This document shows, piece after piece, positions 1 to 5,577 of a DNA stretch of 9,705 bases. Position 1 is the stretch's first letter; the number at the start of each line of letters is the position of its first letter. Source of the stretch: CAZVWH01 sp964631175 (GTDB lineage Bacteria > Planctomycetota > Phycisphaerae > Sedimentisphaerales > Anaerobacaceae); NCBI GenBank assembly GCA_964631175.1, contig CAZVWH010000103.1, forward strand, positions 1-9,705, written 5' to 3'. The notes beneath the pieces are model-generated. The model was not told the origin of the DNA and made no database searches. It saw only the letters and a list, made by a program, of their open reading frames with translations. The translations under genes were made by a program, and so were the position numbers.

Positions 1-165
1 CGATTTCTTAAAATTTTTTAAATCACTATGAAGCTATAAACCGAACTCGTGCCTAATAGTGCTAAATGACAAGGTGGTGGTTTCATCAGGTCAGAAAGGG
101 TGTGCATCTAAGCCGTTACGGTTATCCTCTTTGCGAATCGGTGTTTCTGTCCGTAAAAGTTCTGC
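1..165. other. Non-coding stretch downstream of gdhA
   Basis: This stretch follows the gdhA stop codon on the minus strand. I see no supported gene, tRNA or other RNA in it. A clear rho-independent terminator is also missing: the only small hairpin (CCGT/ACGG near 113-121) is too short and has no T-run behind it on the minus strand. Transcription of gdhA may end by another mechanism or beyond the window edge. Confidence 0.5.
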
Positions 166-1551
166 TTAGACTGCACCTTGCTGTATCATGGCATCTGCGA
201 CTTTGATGAAACCTGCTATGTTAGCGCCGCTGACGTAGTTGACAAAGGAATCGTTTTCTCTGCCGTACCTGACGCAGTTCTCGTGGATGGAGTGCATAAT
301 GCGGCGGAGCTGGTCGTCCACTTCATCGCGGGAGCGTCGCATACAACCGGCATTCTGGTTCATTTCCAATCCGGAAACGGCTACACCTCCTGCGTTGGCC
401 GCTTTGCCGGGGCCGTAGAGAATTCGCGCATTTAGAAATACCTCAACAGCTTCAGGCGCTGTGGGCATATTAGCACCCTCGCACACACAGTAGCAGCCGT
501 TCTTTACTAACTGCTCTGCATTGTCTTGCTCGATCTCGTTCTGCGTGGCGCTCGGAAAGGCAAGGTCACATGGAATACCCCACGGACGCTTGCCCGGAAG
601 ATACTTACTACCCTCGAAATGATTTGCATATTCACTGATTCGACCGCGACGAACATTTTTAAGCTGTTTTACCCACTCGAGTTTTTCATCGTTTATACCG
701 TCGGTGTCCATGATTGTGCCGCCTGAATCCGAAAGTGTGATCACTTTTGCCCCTAAGGCATTGAGCTTCTCCACCGTGTACTGAGCCACATTGCCGGAGC
801 CGGACACCGTTGCGGTTTTTCCTTCCACGCTTTCGCCCCGTGCTGCCAGCATATCATTGGCAAAATAAACAGCACCGTATCCGGTAGCCTCCGGGCGCAA
901 TTTAGAGCCTCCCCAGCTCAGGCTTTTGCCAGTCATCGAGCCATGAAAACACTTGCTCAGCCTACGGTACTGCCCGAATAAGTAGCCAATCTCACGCTCA
1001 CCAACGCCAATATCGCCTGCTGGAATGTCTATACCAGGGCCGATATAGTGGAATAGCTCGCACATAAAGGCCTGGCAGAAGCGCATAACCTCTCCGTCAC
1101 TTCGACCTTTAGGATCGAAGTCCGCACCGCCTTTTGCACCGCCCAGAGGCAGTGTTGTCAAACTGTTCTTGAAGACCTGCTCGAAGGCCAGGAACTTCAA
1201 CACGCCTAAGTTAACTGACGGGTGAAACCGCAGCCCACCCTTGTAAGGGCCTATCATGCCGTTCATTCTGATACGATATCCACGGTTAACCTGGACTTGC
1301 CCATTATCATCAATCCAAACGACACGGAACATTATAACGCTGTCAGGTACCACCAGCCGATCCAGCACCTTCGCCTCACGGTAAGCTGGACTGGCCTGTA
1401 TAATCGGCATTACCGAATTGGCAACCTCGTGAACAGCCTGATGAAACTCGGTTTCTCCCGGCGATTGAGAAATAACACGTTGCATAAAGTCATTGACTAA
1501 AGGCTCAACAACAGACTTATCAACTATATGATTCGTTACTGTAACAGACAT
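166..1551 (-). CDS. gdhA: NADP-type glutamate dehydrogenase
   Basis: This cytoplasmic enzyme reductively aminates 2-oxoglutarate with ammonium and NADPH to give L-glutamate, the low-affinity route of ammonium assimilation. The 461 residues match the ~450-aa hexameric GDH family end to end. Visible motifs are GPYKGG (residues 101-106, substrate lysine), GGAKGG (137-142, catalytic lysine), PAGDIG (167-172, catalytic aspartate), RPEATGYG (209-216), the Rossmann glycine motif SGSGNVAQ (240-247) with ITLSDSGG after it, and C-terminal GKAANAGGVA and SGANIAGF. The ITLSDS stretch resembles NADP-dependent members such as the E. coli enzyme; cofactor choice is inferred from that similarity. The ATG has GAGGG eight bases upstream on the minus strand. 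The reading frame is intact. It lies 96 nt behind a small minus-strand gene and could share its transcript; no convincing promoter of its own was seen in that gap. Confidence 0.97.
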   Translation of the reverse strand: MSVTVTNHIVDKSVVEPLVNDFMQRVISQSPGETEFHQAVHEVANSVMPIIQASPAYREAKVLDRLVVPDSVIMFRVVWIDDNGQVQVNRGYRIRMNGMIGPYKGGLRFHPSVNLGVLKFLAFEQVFKNSLTTLPLGGAKGGADFDPKGRSDGEVMRFCQAFMCELFHYIGPGIDIPAGDIGVGEREIGYLFGQYRRLSKCFHGSMTGKSLSWGGSKLRPEATGYGAVYFANDMLAARGESVEGKTATVSGSGNVAQYTVEKLNALGAKVITLSDSGGTIMDTDGINDEKLEWVKQLKNVRRGRISEYANHFEGSKYLPGKRPWGIPCDLAFPSATQNEIEQDNAEQLVKNGCYCVCEGANMPTAPEAVEVFLNARILYGPGKAANAGGVAVSGLEMNQNAGCMRRSRDEVDDQLRRIMHSIHENCVRYGRENDSFVNYVSGANIAGFIKVADAMIQQGAV

Positions 1552-1647
1552 AATTTACCCTCGTCTTCTATGCCATACGTAGCAGTTGAGTAATTCCACG
1601 TGGACTCTGAAGAAAATCGGAAGATTCTCCCGCTACGCAGGCAGTGC

Positions 1648-1983
1648 TTAATGTTTCTTTTTGCATATTCGCTGTATGGAATCCAGATAGTGTTTGAGTA
1701 ACCAGAGTTTTTCGAGAAACTCCGGCCATCCACAGGAAGGAATAAAACCGTCCTTTGCTTCTGGGACAATCAAACCTGCCGTAGTAACAAGTCGTTTGAA
1801 TTCCGCCCATATATCCGCCCAGACCTTGTTTGCGTCCTGGGCGACCGCATCAGAAACCTTCAAGAGGTGCTCAAGCTCGGCTAAAGGTGTAAACGGCAGG
1901 ACGGTAGGCTGCTTATTGGGTATCTCTGGGATAGATTTCTTTGCCCCTCGGGCTCTTGACCGATTTGTCTGCTTTAATTGCAC
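1648..1983 (-). CDS. Small hypothetical protein (111 aa) upstream of gdhA
   Basis: I do not recognise this protein. It starts at GTG (1981-1983 on the minus strand), preceded by GGAG with a 7-nt spacer, a strong ribosome binding site that argues for a real gene. The N-terminal ~25 residues are basic and probably disordered (NRSRARGAKK). A hydrophobic, probably helical middle follows (LAELEHLLKVSDAVAQ, then ADIWAEFKRLV), with a GWPEFLEKLWLLKHYLDSI segment before a lysine-rich end (CKKKH). No signal peptide or transmembrane helix is visible and no catalytic motif stands out. It sits in the same direction as gdhA, 96 nt before it, so a link with nitrogen metabolism is possible but only inferred from position. 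An antisense frame over the same DNA has no comparable start signal and is taken as a shadow. Confidence 0.7.
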   Translation of the reverse strand: MQLKQTNRSRARGAKKSIPEIPNKQPTVLPFTPLAELEHLLKVSDAVAQDANKVWADIWAEFKRLVTTAGLIVPEAKDGFIPSCGWPEFLEKLWLLKHYLDSIQRICKKKH

Positions 1984-2011
1984 AGCGTATCTCCTATTCT
2001 CTGTTAATGTG

Positions 2012-2040
2012 TGACTACATCTGATACGGCTCTATGACAA
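2012..2040 (-). promoter_or_regulatory. Possible promoter of the small hypothetical gene
   Basis: On the minus strand TTGTCA (2040-2035) and TAGTCA (2017-2012) are separated by exactly 17 nt. The -35 matches the sigma-70 consensus at five of six positions; the -10 is poor. A start near 2005 would leave a leader of about 20 nt carrying the Shine-Dalgarno of the GTG-started gene. The 11-bp inverted repeat at 2045-2093 begins just upstream of this -35. This is a weak, motif-only call. Confidence 0.3.
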
Positions 2041-2044
2041 GGTG

Positions 2045-2093
2045 CATACACAATAAACTATCTTTATTCTATCTGATTTTTCTATTGTGTATG
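2045..2093. repeat. 11-bp perfect inverted repeat, possible operator
   Basis: CATACACAATA (2045-2055) is the exact reverse complement of TATTGTGTATG (2083-2093), with a 27-nt AT-rich spacer. It stands directly upstream of the candidate -35 of the minus-strand small gene and in the shared control region of two divergent genes. It could be a paired binding site for a dimeric regulator or the arms of a stem-loop. There is no T-run typical of a terminator. The pairing is seen directly; the role is inferred. Confidence 0.5.
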
Positions 2094-2298
2094 AACTCAA
2101 TACTTTACCTACTTATAGCCCAGTAGGAATGTGATATAAATTACTCATATAATATCCATTATTAGCATATAGTTGCTTGCTCACTTGCTTAATCTATGTA
2201 ACCAAATTCGTATGTTTTTTAAATGTAAAGACTTTTTATTGATGAACTTATATTTTCGACAAGTTAAATAAAAAAAACTTGACTTTTCACCAATAATC

Positions 2299-2339
2299 AT
2301 AAATCATAACTTTAAAACATAAAAAACATTGTGATTTAT
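2299..2339. repeat. 8-bp inverted repeat upstream of the LuxR-type gene
   Basis: ATAAATCA (2299-2306) is the reverse complement of TGATTTAT (2332-2339), with a 25-nt spacer, ending 22 nt before the regulator's ATG. The left arm overlaps a tandem repeat of AATCATA (2295-2301 and 2302-2308). It could be an autoregulatory site, but in such AT-rich DNA an 8-bp match has appreciable chance probability. Confidence 0.35.
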
Positions 2340-2361
2340 ATGTATTTAATGGGTATTATAA

Positions 2362-3366
2362 ATGGCTGATAAACGTACTCGTTCGGAACTTTTGCGGGAA
2401 GTGGAAACTCTGCAAAAGCGGATTTTGAAGCTTGAGAAAGCCGATTCCTCGACAAAGCCTCAGTCGGGCCTCGAGCTGGCATTGCGGGAGCGCATTAAGG
2501 AACTTGACTGCCTTTACACAATTTCCACACTTCAGGAGAAACATTTTCACTCTTCGTACAGATTCCTGCAAAGCGTCGCTGACTGTCTGCCCCGAAGCTG
2601 GCAATTTCCGGAGTACGCCTGTGCACGTATTTTGTATGGGGATAGGGAGTATGTAACCGAAGGCTTCAGCGAGAGTAAATGGCGGATGGCTGCTGATATC
2701 TTCGCCGACGGCAAGCTGGCAGGTGTCGTAGAAGTGTTCTACCGCAAAGTAGTCGCGACAGATGCCGAGGGTCCGTTTCTGAAGGAGGAATACGCTCTAA
2801 TCCGTGCGGTTGCCGAGCGGGTGGGCAGCGTCTTGATGCACATGAAGGCTGAGTCCGACCTTCGTGCCGCTCACAAGGCGATACAGAGGGAGCACCAGGC
2901 TCTGCAGGAGGCCAATATGGCACTGCGAGCGGTTCTTTCTCGGCTTGAGGATGAGAAACAAGAAATCAGAGCCTCTATTCTTGCCAATATCCAGAAGATT
3001 ATCATGCCTATCGTGTTTGAGCTGGAGCTCGAGGTTACCGGTCGGCAGCGTTCCTATGTAACTTTGCTGCGGCAGAGTCTACAAGAAATCGCCTCTCCAT
3101 TTCTTACGCAGTTATCCAGAGACCACATGCAACTATCGCCTGTTGAGATCGCAATCAGTACGATGATTCGCAACGGACTATCTACCAAGGAAATCGCCCA
3201 GTTGCGTTGTATTTCCCCGGCAACCGTCAGACGGCATCGTGAAAATATCCGCCGCAAGCTGGACCTGAGAAATCGCAAGGTGAACTTAGCTACTTATTTG
3301 CAGTCCTCATTTTCGCAGGAATCCATCTCAAGCCGCGAGAGCCCACATGCAGACAGAAATGAGTGA
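2362..3366 (+). CDS. LuxR-type transcriptional regulator with GAF-like sensor region
   Basis: This is a probable DNA-binding regulator of 334 residues. In order it has a short coiled coil (about 7-30), a GAF-like region (about 45-140) opening with KELDCLYTIS and ending in EGPFLKEEYALIRAVAERVG, a long coiled coil (about 143-205) typical of a dimer linker, and a linker with SPFLTQLS. The C-terminal LuxR/FixJ-type helix-turn-helix spans about 258-313: LSPVEIAISTMI, then STKEIAQL, then SPATVRRHRENIRRKL. There is no phosphoacceptor receiver domain, no kinase domain and no membrane segment, so it is likely a cytoplasmic one-component sensor or is fed by protein contact. The same GAF-like segment is known from sensor kinases of deltaproteobacteria and planctomycetes; its ligand is unknown. 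The ATG has only a weak GGG eight bases upstream. Its targets are not evident: it is divergent from the small gene and gdhA, and about 200 nt upstream of rpsB, which has its own promoter. Confidence 0.88.
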   Translation: MADKRTRSELLREVETLQKRILKLEKADSSTKPQSGLELALRERIKELDCLYTISTLQEKHFHSSYRFLQSVADCLPRSWQFPEYACARILYGDREYVTEGFSESKWRMAADIFADGKLAGVVEVFYRKVVATDAEGPFLKEEYALIRAVAERVGSVLMHMKAESDLRAAHKAIQREHQALQEANMALRAVLSRLEDEKQEIRASILANIQKIIMPIVFELELEVTGRQRSYVTLLRQSLQEIASPFLTQLSRDHMQLSPVEIAISTMIRNGLSTKEIAQLRCISPATVRRHRENIRRKLDLRNRKVNLATYLQSSFSQESISSRESPHADRNE

Positions 3367-3477
3367 CACTACTGACAAATAACCCAAAACAGCATGTTTG
3401 CTTTGCAGATTTTACCTATGGGAGCATTTGCGTTGTTGGAATGATCGATAAGGCAAAAAATCTTCATATAAAAATTC

Positions 3478-3506
3478 TTGACATGCTCGGCGCGTTGCAT
3501 TAGTCT
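3478..3506 (+). promoter_or_regulatory. Sigma-70-type promoter of the rpsB-tsf-pyrH-frr cluster
   Basis: A perfect -35 TTGACA (3478-3483) is followed after exactly 17 nt by TAGTCT (3501-3506), which keeps the first two and last bases of the -10 consensus. An A/T-rich tract just upstream (about 3454-3477) resembles the UP elements of ribosomal-protein promoters. The predicted leader to the rpsB start is about 50 nt; I see no strong hairpin in it. Motif-only call; the position ahead of a highly expressed operon supports it. Confidence 0.6.
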
Positions 3507-3564
3507 CTCTGGCCTGTTAGTTTATGTATTGTAAATAATTAAATCTTAAGTTTTTGGAGGTTTC

Positions 3565-4422
3565 GTGGCAAAGCAGCTCGCTCGTGAACTGGTTAATGCA
3601 GGGGTGCATTTTGGACATGGCGTCAGCCGATGGAATCCCAAAATGGCCCCGTTTATTTTCGCAAGACGCGGTAACATTCATATTATTGATGTGAAAAAAA
3701 CCTTAAAAGGCCTGTTAATAGCTAAGAAGTTATTAGCTGAGATTGTTTCTACAGGTAATGATGTTATCTTTGTAGGCACTAAACGCCAGGCACAAAAGGC
3801 GGTTGAAACTGTCGCAAAAAAATGTGGCATGCACTATATCAGTGAGCGCTGGCTGGGCGGAATGCTAACCAACTTCAGAACTATACGGTCACGTTTGCAG
3901 AGACTGGAGCAGTTAGAAGCTATGCAACAAGATGGAACGCTCGAAGGTGAAAGTAAAAAACTGGCCTCCAGGCTCAAACGTGAGATGCGAAAGATCAAAA
4001 TCAATCTCGATGGCGTTCGACAGATGACGCGTTTGCCGGGTGCTGTTGTGGTTATCGATGCCAAGAAGGAGCACCTTGCTTTGCGCGAGGCCAAAAAGCT
4101 GGGAATCCCAACAGTCGGTATTCTCGATACCGATTCCGATCCCGATACCGTAGATGTGGCTATTGCTGCCAATGATGATTCCATCAGGGCGATTGAATTA
4201 ATACTCAACGAATTAGCAGATGCGGTAGCGATTGGTAAGACGATGGTTTCAACTCGCACCGATGCGACGGCCCGTCCGAAACGGGCCCACTCGAAGAGGC
4301 CGGCTCTGGCCCGAGCTGACGAGGGTGAGTCAGAAGCCGTGGCTGCTGTCGAGCCGAGCCAGACAGAAACCGTGGAATCGTCTTCGTTGGAGGATGATCC
4401 ACAGCAGCAGAAAAACAATTGA
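3565..4422 (+). CDS. rpsB: 30S ribosomal protein S2
   Basis: S2 is a late-assembling protein of the small ribosomal subunit, needed with S1 for initiation on most mRNAs. Family motifs run in order: GVHFGHG (13-19), WNPKMAPFIF (23-32), HIIDVKKT (39-46), FVGTKRQAQ (69-77), ERWLGGMLTNFRTI (94-107), the charged helical hairpin (about 108-150), and near the end of the core DTDSDPDTVD (188-197) and ANDDSIRAIELI (202-213). The start is GTG at 3565 behind GGAGG (3556-3560), a strong Shine-Dalgarno with a short 4-nt spacer; it gives the expected N-terminus AKQLARELV. At 285 residues it is longer than the usual 230-260. The excess is a low-complexity tail from about residue 231, first basic (ARPKRAHSKR), then acidic and Ser/Gln-rich. 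The tail's DNA holds a 7-bp perfect hairpin, GGCCCGT/ACGGGCC at 4269-4287. It is the first gene of the cluster. Confidence 0.98.
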   Translation: MAKQLARELVNAGVHFGHGVSRWNPKMAPFIFARRGNIHIIDVKKTLKGLLIAKKLLAEIVSTGNDVIFVGTKRQAQKAVETVAKKCGMHYISERWLGGMLTNFRTIRSRLQRLEQLEAMQQDGTLEGESKKLASRLKREMRKIKINLDGVRQMTRLPGAVVVIDAKKEHLALREAKKLGIPTVGILDTDSDPDTVDVAIAANDDSIRAIELILNELADAVAIGKTMVSTRTDATARPKRAHSKRPALARADEGESEAVAAVEPSQTETVESSSLEDDPQQQKNN

Positions 4423-4432
4423 TGGTATTTAT

Positions 4433-4476
4433 CCCCGCAATCCTTCGACAGGCTCAAGGACAGGTTTATTGCGGGG
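4433..4476 (+). repeat. Dispersed hairpin repeat, copy A (rpsB-tsf gap)
   Basis: A 9-bp perfect stem, CCCCGCAAT (4433-4441) with ATTGCGGGG (4468-4476), encloses a 26-nt core beginning CCTTCGACAGGCTC and ending GGACAGGTTT. Inside the core TCCTT (4441-4445) can also pair with AAGGA (4456-4460). A closely related 26-nt core stands in the tsf-pyrH gap inside a different stem, and a shorter relative lies inside the AsmA-like gene. It begins 10 nt after the rpsB stop. The fold could act as an attenuator, RNA processing site or 3'-end stabiliser. There is no run of T behind the stem, so it is not a standard intrinsic terminator. Confidence 0.75.
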
Positions 4477-4485
4477 TTCTCTCTG

Positions 4486-4513
4486 ACCGTCGCCGCACCG
4501 GCGACGGCTAAAC
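4486..4513 (+). repeat. GC-rich palindromic repeat, copy 1
   Basis: CCGTCGCCG (4487-4495) and CGGCGACGG (4499-4507) form a 9-bp perfect stem with a 3-nt loop, followed by CTAAAC. The 28 nt match the reverse complement of 6890-6917 at 25 positions, so this is a two-copy family in the window with opposite orientations. It lies 9 nt behind the copy A hairpin and 66 nt before tsf. Size and palindromy resemble REP elements. No T-run follows. Confidence 0.75.
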
Positions 4514-4579
4514 GATGGCCAGGCGGTTTTCCGACATAAAATTTAAATAGACCAAAGATAGGGTAATAAGGATTTTATT

Positions 4580-5452
4580 ATGGCAGAAATTCCAGCATCA
4601 TTGGTTGTTAAGCTCCGTAAGATTACCGGCCAGGGCATAATGGACTGCAAAATGGCCCTTCAGGAAGCCAACGGCGACATCGACCAAGCTATAGCGATAC
4701 TTCGGAAAAAGGGCCTCGCTGTTCTTTCCAAACGAGCCGATAGGGAAACCTTTGAAGGAACAGTCATAACCTGGGAAAGTGAAGATCTAAGAATGGGAGG
4801 TTTATCTGTTCTTCGTTGCGAGACTGACTTTGTGGTGAAGAGCGATGATTTTATAGATATGGTTAATGCCATACAAAAAAGTTTACAAATGTCAGAGAAT
4901 GATGTTGCGAATCCACTCGAAATTATTGTTGATGGTAAGAAACTCGATGATAGGCGTACTGAATTGGCAAGCAAAACCGGTGAGAAAATAAACTTAGTTA
5001 GAGAAGAGTATGAGAGATATTATGTACCCAGAGGACAGCCTGGACTAATACGGACATATTTACACTTCAATGGAAAAGTTGGTTCCATGGTTGAAATTTG
5101 GACAAATAATGACGAAATAGCCACCTCAGATGCACTCAAGCAAACTGCTTATGACATAGCAATGCACATCGCTGCAACTAAGCCGTTAGCTTTGAATAAA
5201 GATGGCATTAATCCCGAAACAATCGAGCAGGAAAAAGCCGTCTTCCGCGAGCAGATCAAGGACAAGCCCGCAAATATAGTTGAGAAGATAGTGGAAGGTA
5301 AAATGAAGAAATTTTACACTGAGAACTGTCTGTTGGATCAATTGTTTGTTAAGGACGACAGTAAAACGGTCGCTACTGTTCTTGCTGAGGCTGCCGAGCA
5401 GGCAGGTGGCCAAGCAAAGATAAAAAGATTTGTACGATTCGATGTCGGATAA
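4580..5452 (+). CDS. tsf: Translation elongation factor Ts
   Basis: EF-Ts exchanges GDP for GTP on EF-Tu, recycling it for aminoacyl-tRNA delivery in the cytoplasm. The 290 residues cover the whole family: an N-terminal UBA-like domain (about 4-43) with TGQGIMDCKMAL (16-27), the core motif ETDFV (81-85) whose Thr-Asp-Phe contacts EF-Tu, TYLHFNGKVGSMVEI (159-173), MHIAATKPLAL (195-205), and the C-terminal IVEGKMKKFY (236-245), FVKDDSKTV (255-263) and IKRFVRFDVG. The segment after the UBA domain (SKRADRETFEG) departs from the common KKA.R.AAEG form, and the usual N in ETDFVARN is absent (ETDFVVKSDDF). ATG at 4580 has AAGGA seven bases upstream. It is separated from rpsB by 157 nt holding two hairpin repeats, unusually crowded for this conserved gene pair, and its stop codon overlaps a small set of alternative hairpins. 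Confidence 0.97.
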   Translation: MAEIPASLVVKLRKITGQGIMDCKMALQEANGDIDQAIAILRKKGLAVLSKRADRETFEGTVITWESEDLRMGGLSVLRCETDFVVKSDDFIDMVNAIQKSLQMSENDVANPLEIIVDGKKLDDRRTELASKTGEKINLVREEYERYYVPRGQPGLIRTYLHFNGKVGSMVEIWTNNDEIATSDALKQTAYDIAMHIAATKPLALNKDGINPETIEQEKAVFREQIKDKPANIVEKIVEGKMKKFYTENCLLDQLFVKDDSKTVATVLAEAAEQAGGQAKIKRFVRFDVG

Positions 5453-5469
5453 ATCCGCCTTTGGCGGAT
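5446..5469 (+). promoter_or_regulatory. Mutually exclusive hairpins at the tsf stop
   Basis: ATCCGCC (5453-5459) pairs perfectly with GGCGGAT (5463-5469) around a TTT loop, directly after the tsf stop. The left arm's ATCCG (5453-5457) can instead pair with CGGAT (5446-5450), which includes the last tsf codons, so two folds compete for the same bases. No T-run follows, so termination by this hairpin alone is doubtful. It may slow polymerase, protect the 3' end or modulate read-through into pyrH; this is inference. Confidence 0.45.
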
Positions 5470-5481
5470 AAATGTTTAGCC

Positions 5482-5521
5482 CCCAGATCCTTCGACCCGG
5501 CTCTGGACGGGTTTATCTGGG
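5482..5521 (+). repeat. Dispersed hairpin repeat, copy B (tsf-pyrH gap)
   Basis: A 7-bp perfect stem, CCCAGAT (5482-5488) with ATCTGGG (5515-5521), encloses a 26-nt core of the same length and pattern as copy A: CCTTCGAC, then GGCTC, GGAC and GGTTT. The stem differs from that of copy A yet remains fully paired. Within the core ACCCG and CGGGT can form an inner 5-bp stem. TGTTTTC follows the outer stem, the nearest thing to a terminator tail in this cluster. AATGTTTAGC immediately upstream recurs before the palindrome in the frr-asmA gap. Confidence 0.75.
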
Positions 5522-5577
5522 TGTTTTCTGCGATTGTACCGTCGGTTTAATAATATCAAGTACCAGATGCAAGTTAA

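Larger units (their letters stand above)
1984..2361. other. AT-rich divergent intergenic region
   Basis: This 378-nt gene-free stretch separates the minus-strand small gene from the plus-strand regulator. It is clearly richer in A and T than its neighbours, with runs such as AAATAAAAAAAA near 2265-2277. It should carry the promoters of both flanking genes. Two inverted repeats (2045-2093 and 2299-2339) and one weak minus-strand promoter candidate are described separately. A further short inverted repeat, CAAGTT (2260-2265) with AACTTG (2276-2281), lies between them. A TTGACT at 2279-2284 could be a -35 for the regulator, but no good -10 lies at the usual distance. No small open frame with a start signal was found. 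Confidence 0.7.

Noticed and set aside
61..125. Possible SRP-like small RNA (GGTCAGAAAGGG segment)
   Set aside because: The conserved GGAAGGAAGCAGCC-type loop of the SRP RNA is missing and no matching long hairpin was found.
1101..1120. CTTCGAC and GATCGAAG inside gdhA as another copy of the dispersed repeat
   Set aside because: It encodes the conserved FDPKGRSD part of glutamate dehydrogenase and lacks the GCTC/GGAC half of the repeat.
1694..2014. 106-codon plus-strand open frame over the small gene
   Set aside because: The minus-strand frame has a strong ribosome site and a plausible protein; this one looks like its shadow.
66..2044. Direct repeat ATGACAAGGTG at 66-76 and 2034-2044, possibly bounding a gdhA-containing insert
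   Set aside because: An 11-base match is expected several times by chance in a window of this size, and no mobile-element gene or inverted ends accompany it.
2279..2310. TTGACT as -35 of a regulator promoter
   Set aside because: No acceptable -10 lies 16-18 nt downstream; the nearest candidate CATAAC is 20 nt away.
3390..3410. Weak AGCA/TGCT hairpin after the LuxR-type gene as a terminator
   Set aside because: The stem is only 4-5 bp and AT-rich with no following T-run.
3834..4457. 207-codon open frame on the minus strand opposite rpsB
   Set aside because: It lies antisense to a conserved ribosomal protein gene, its product is a Ser-rich composition artefact, and it has no family resemblance.
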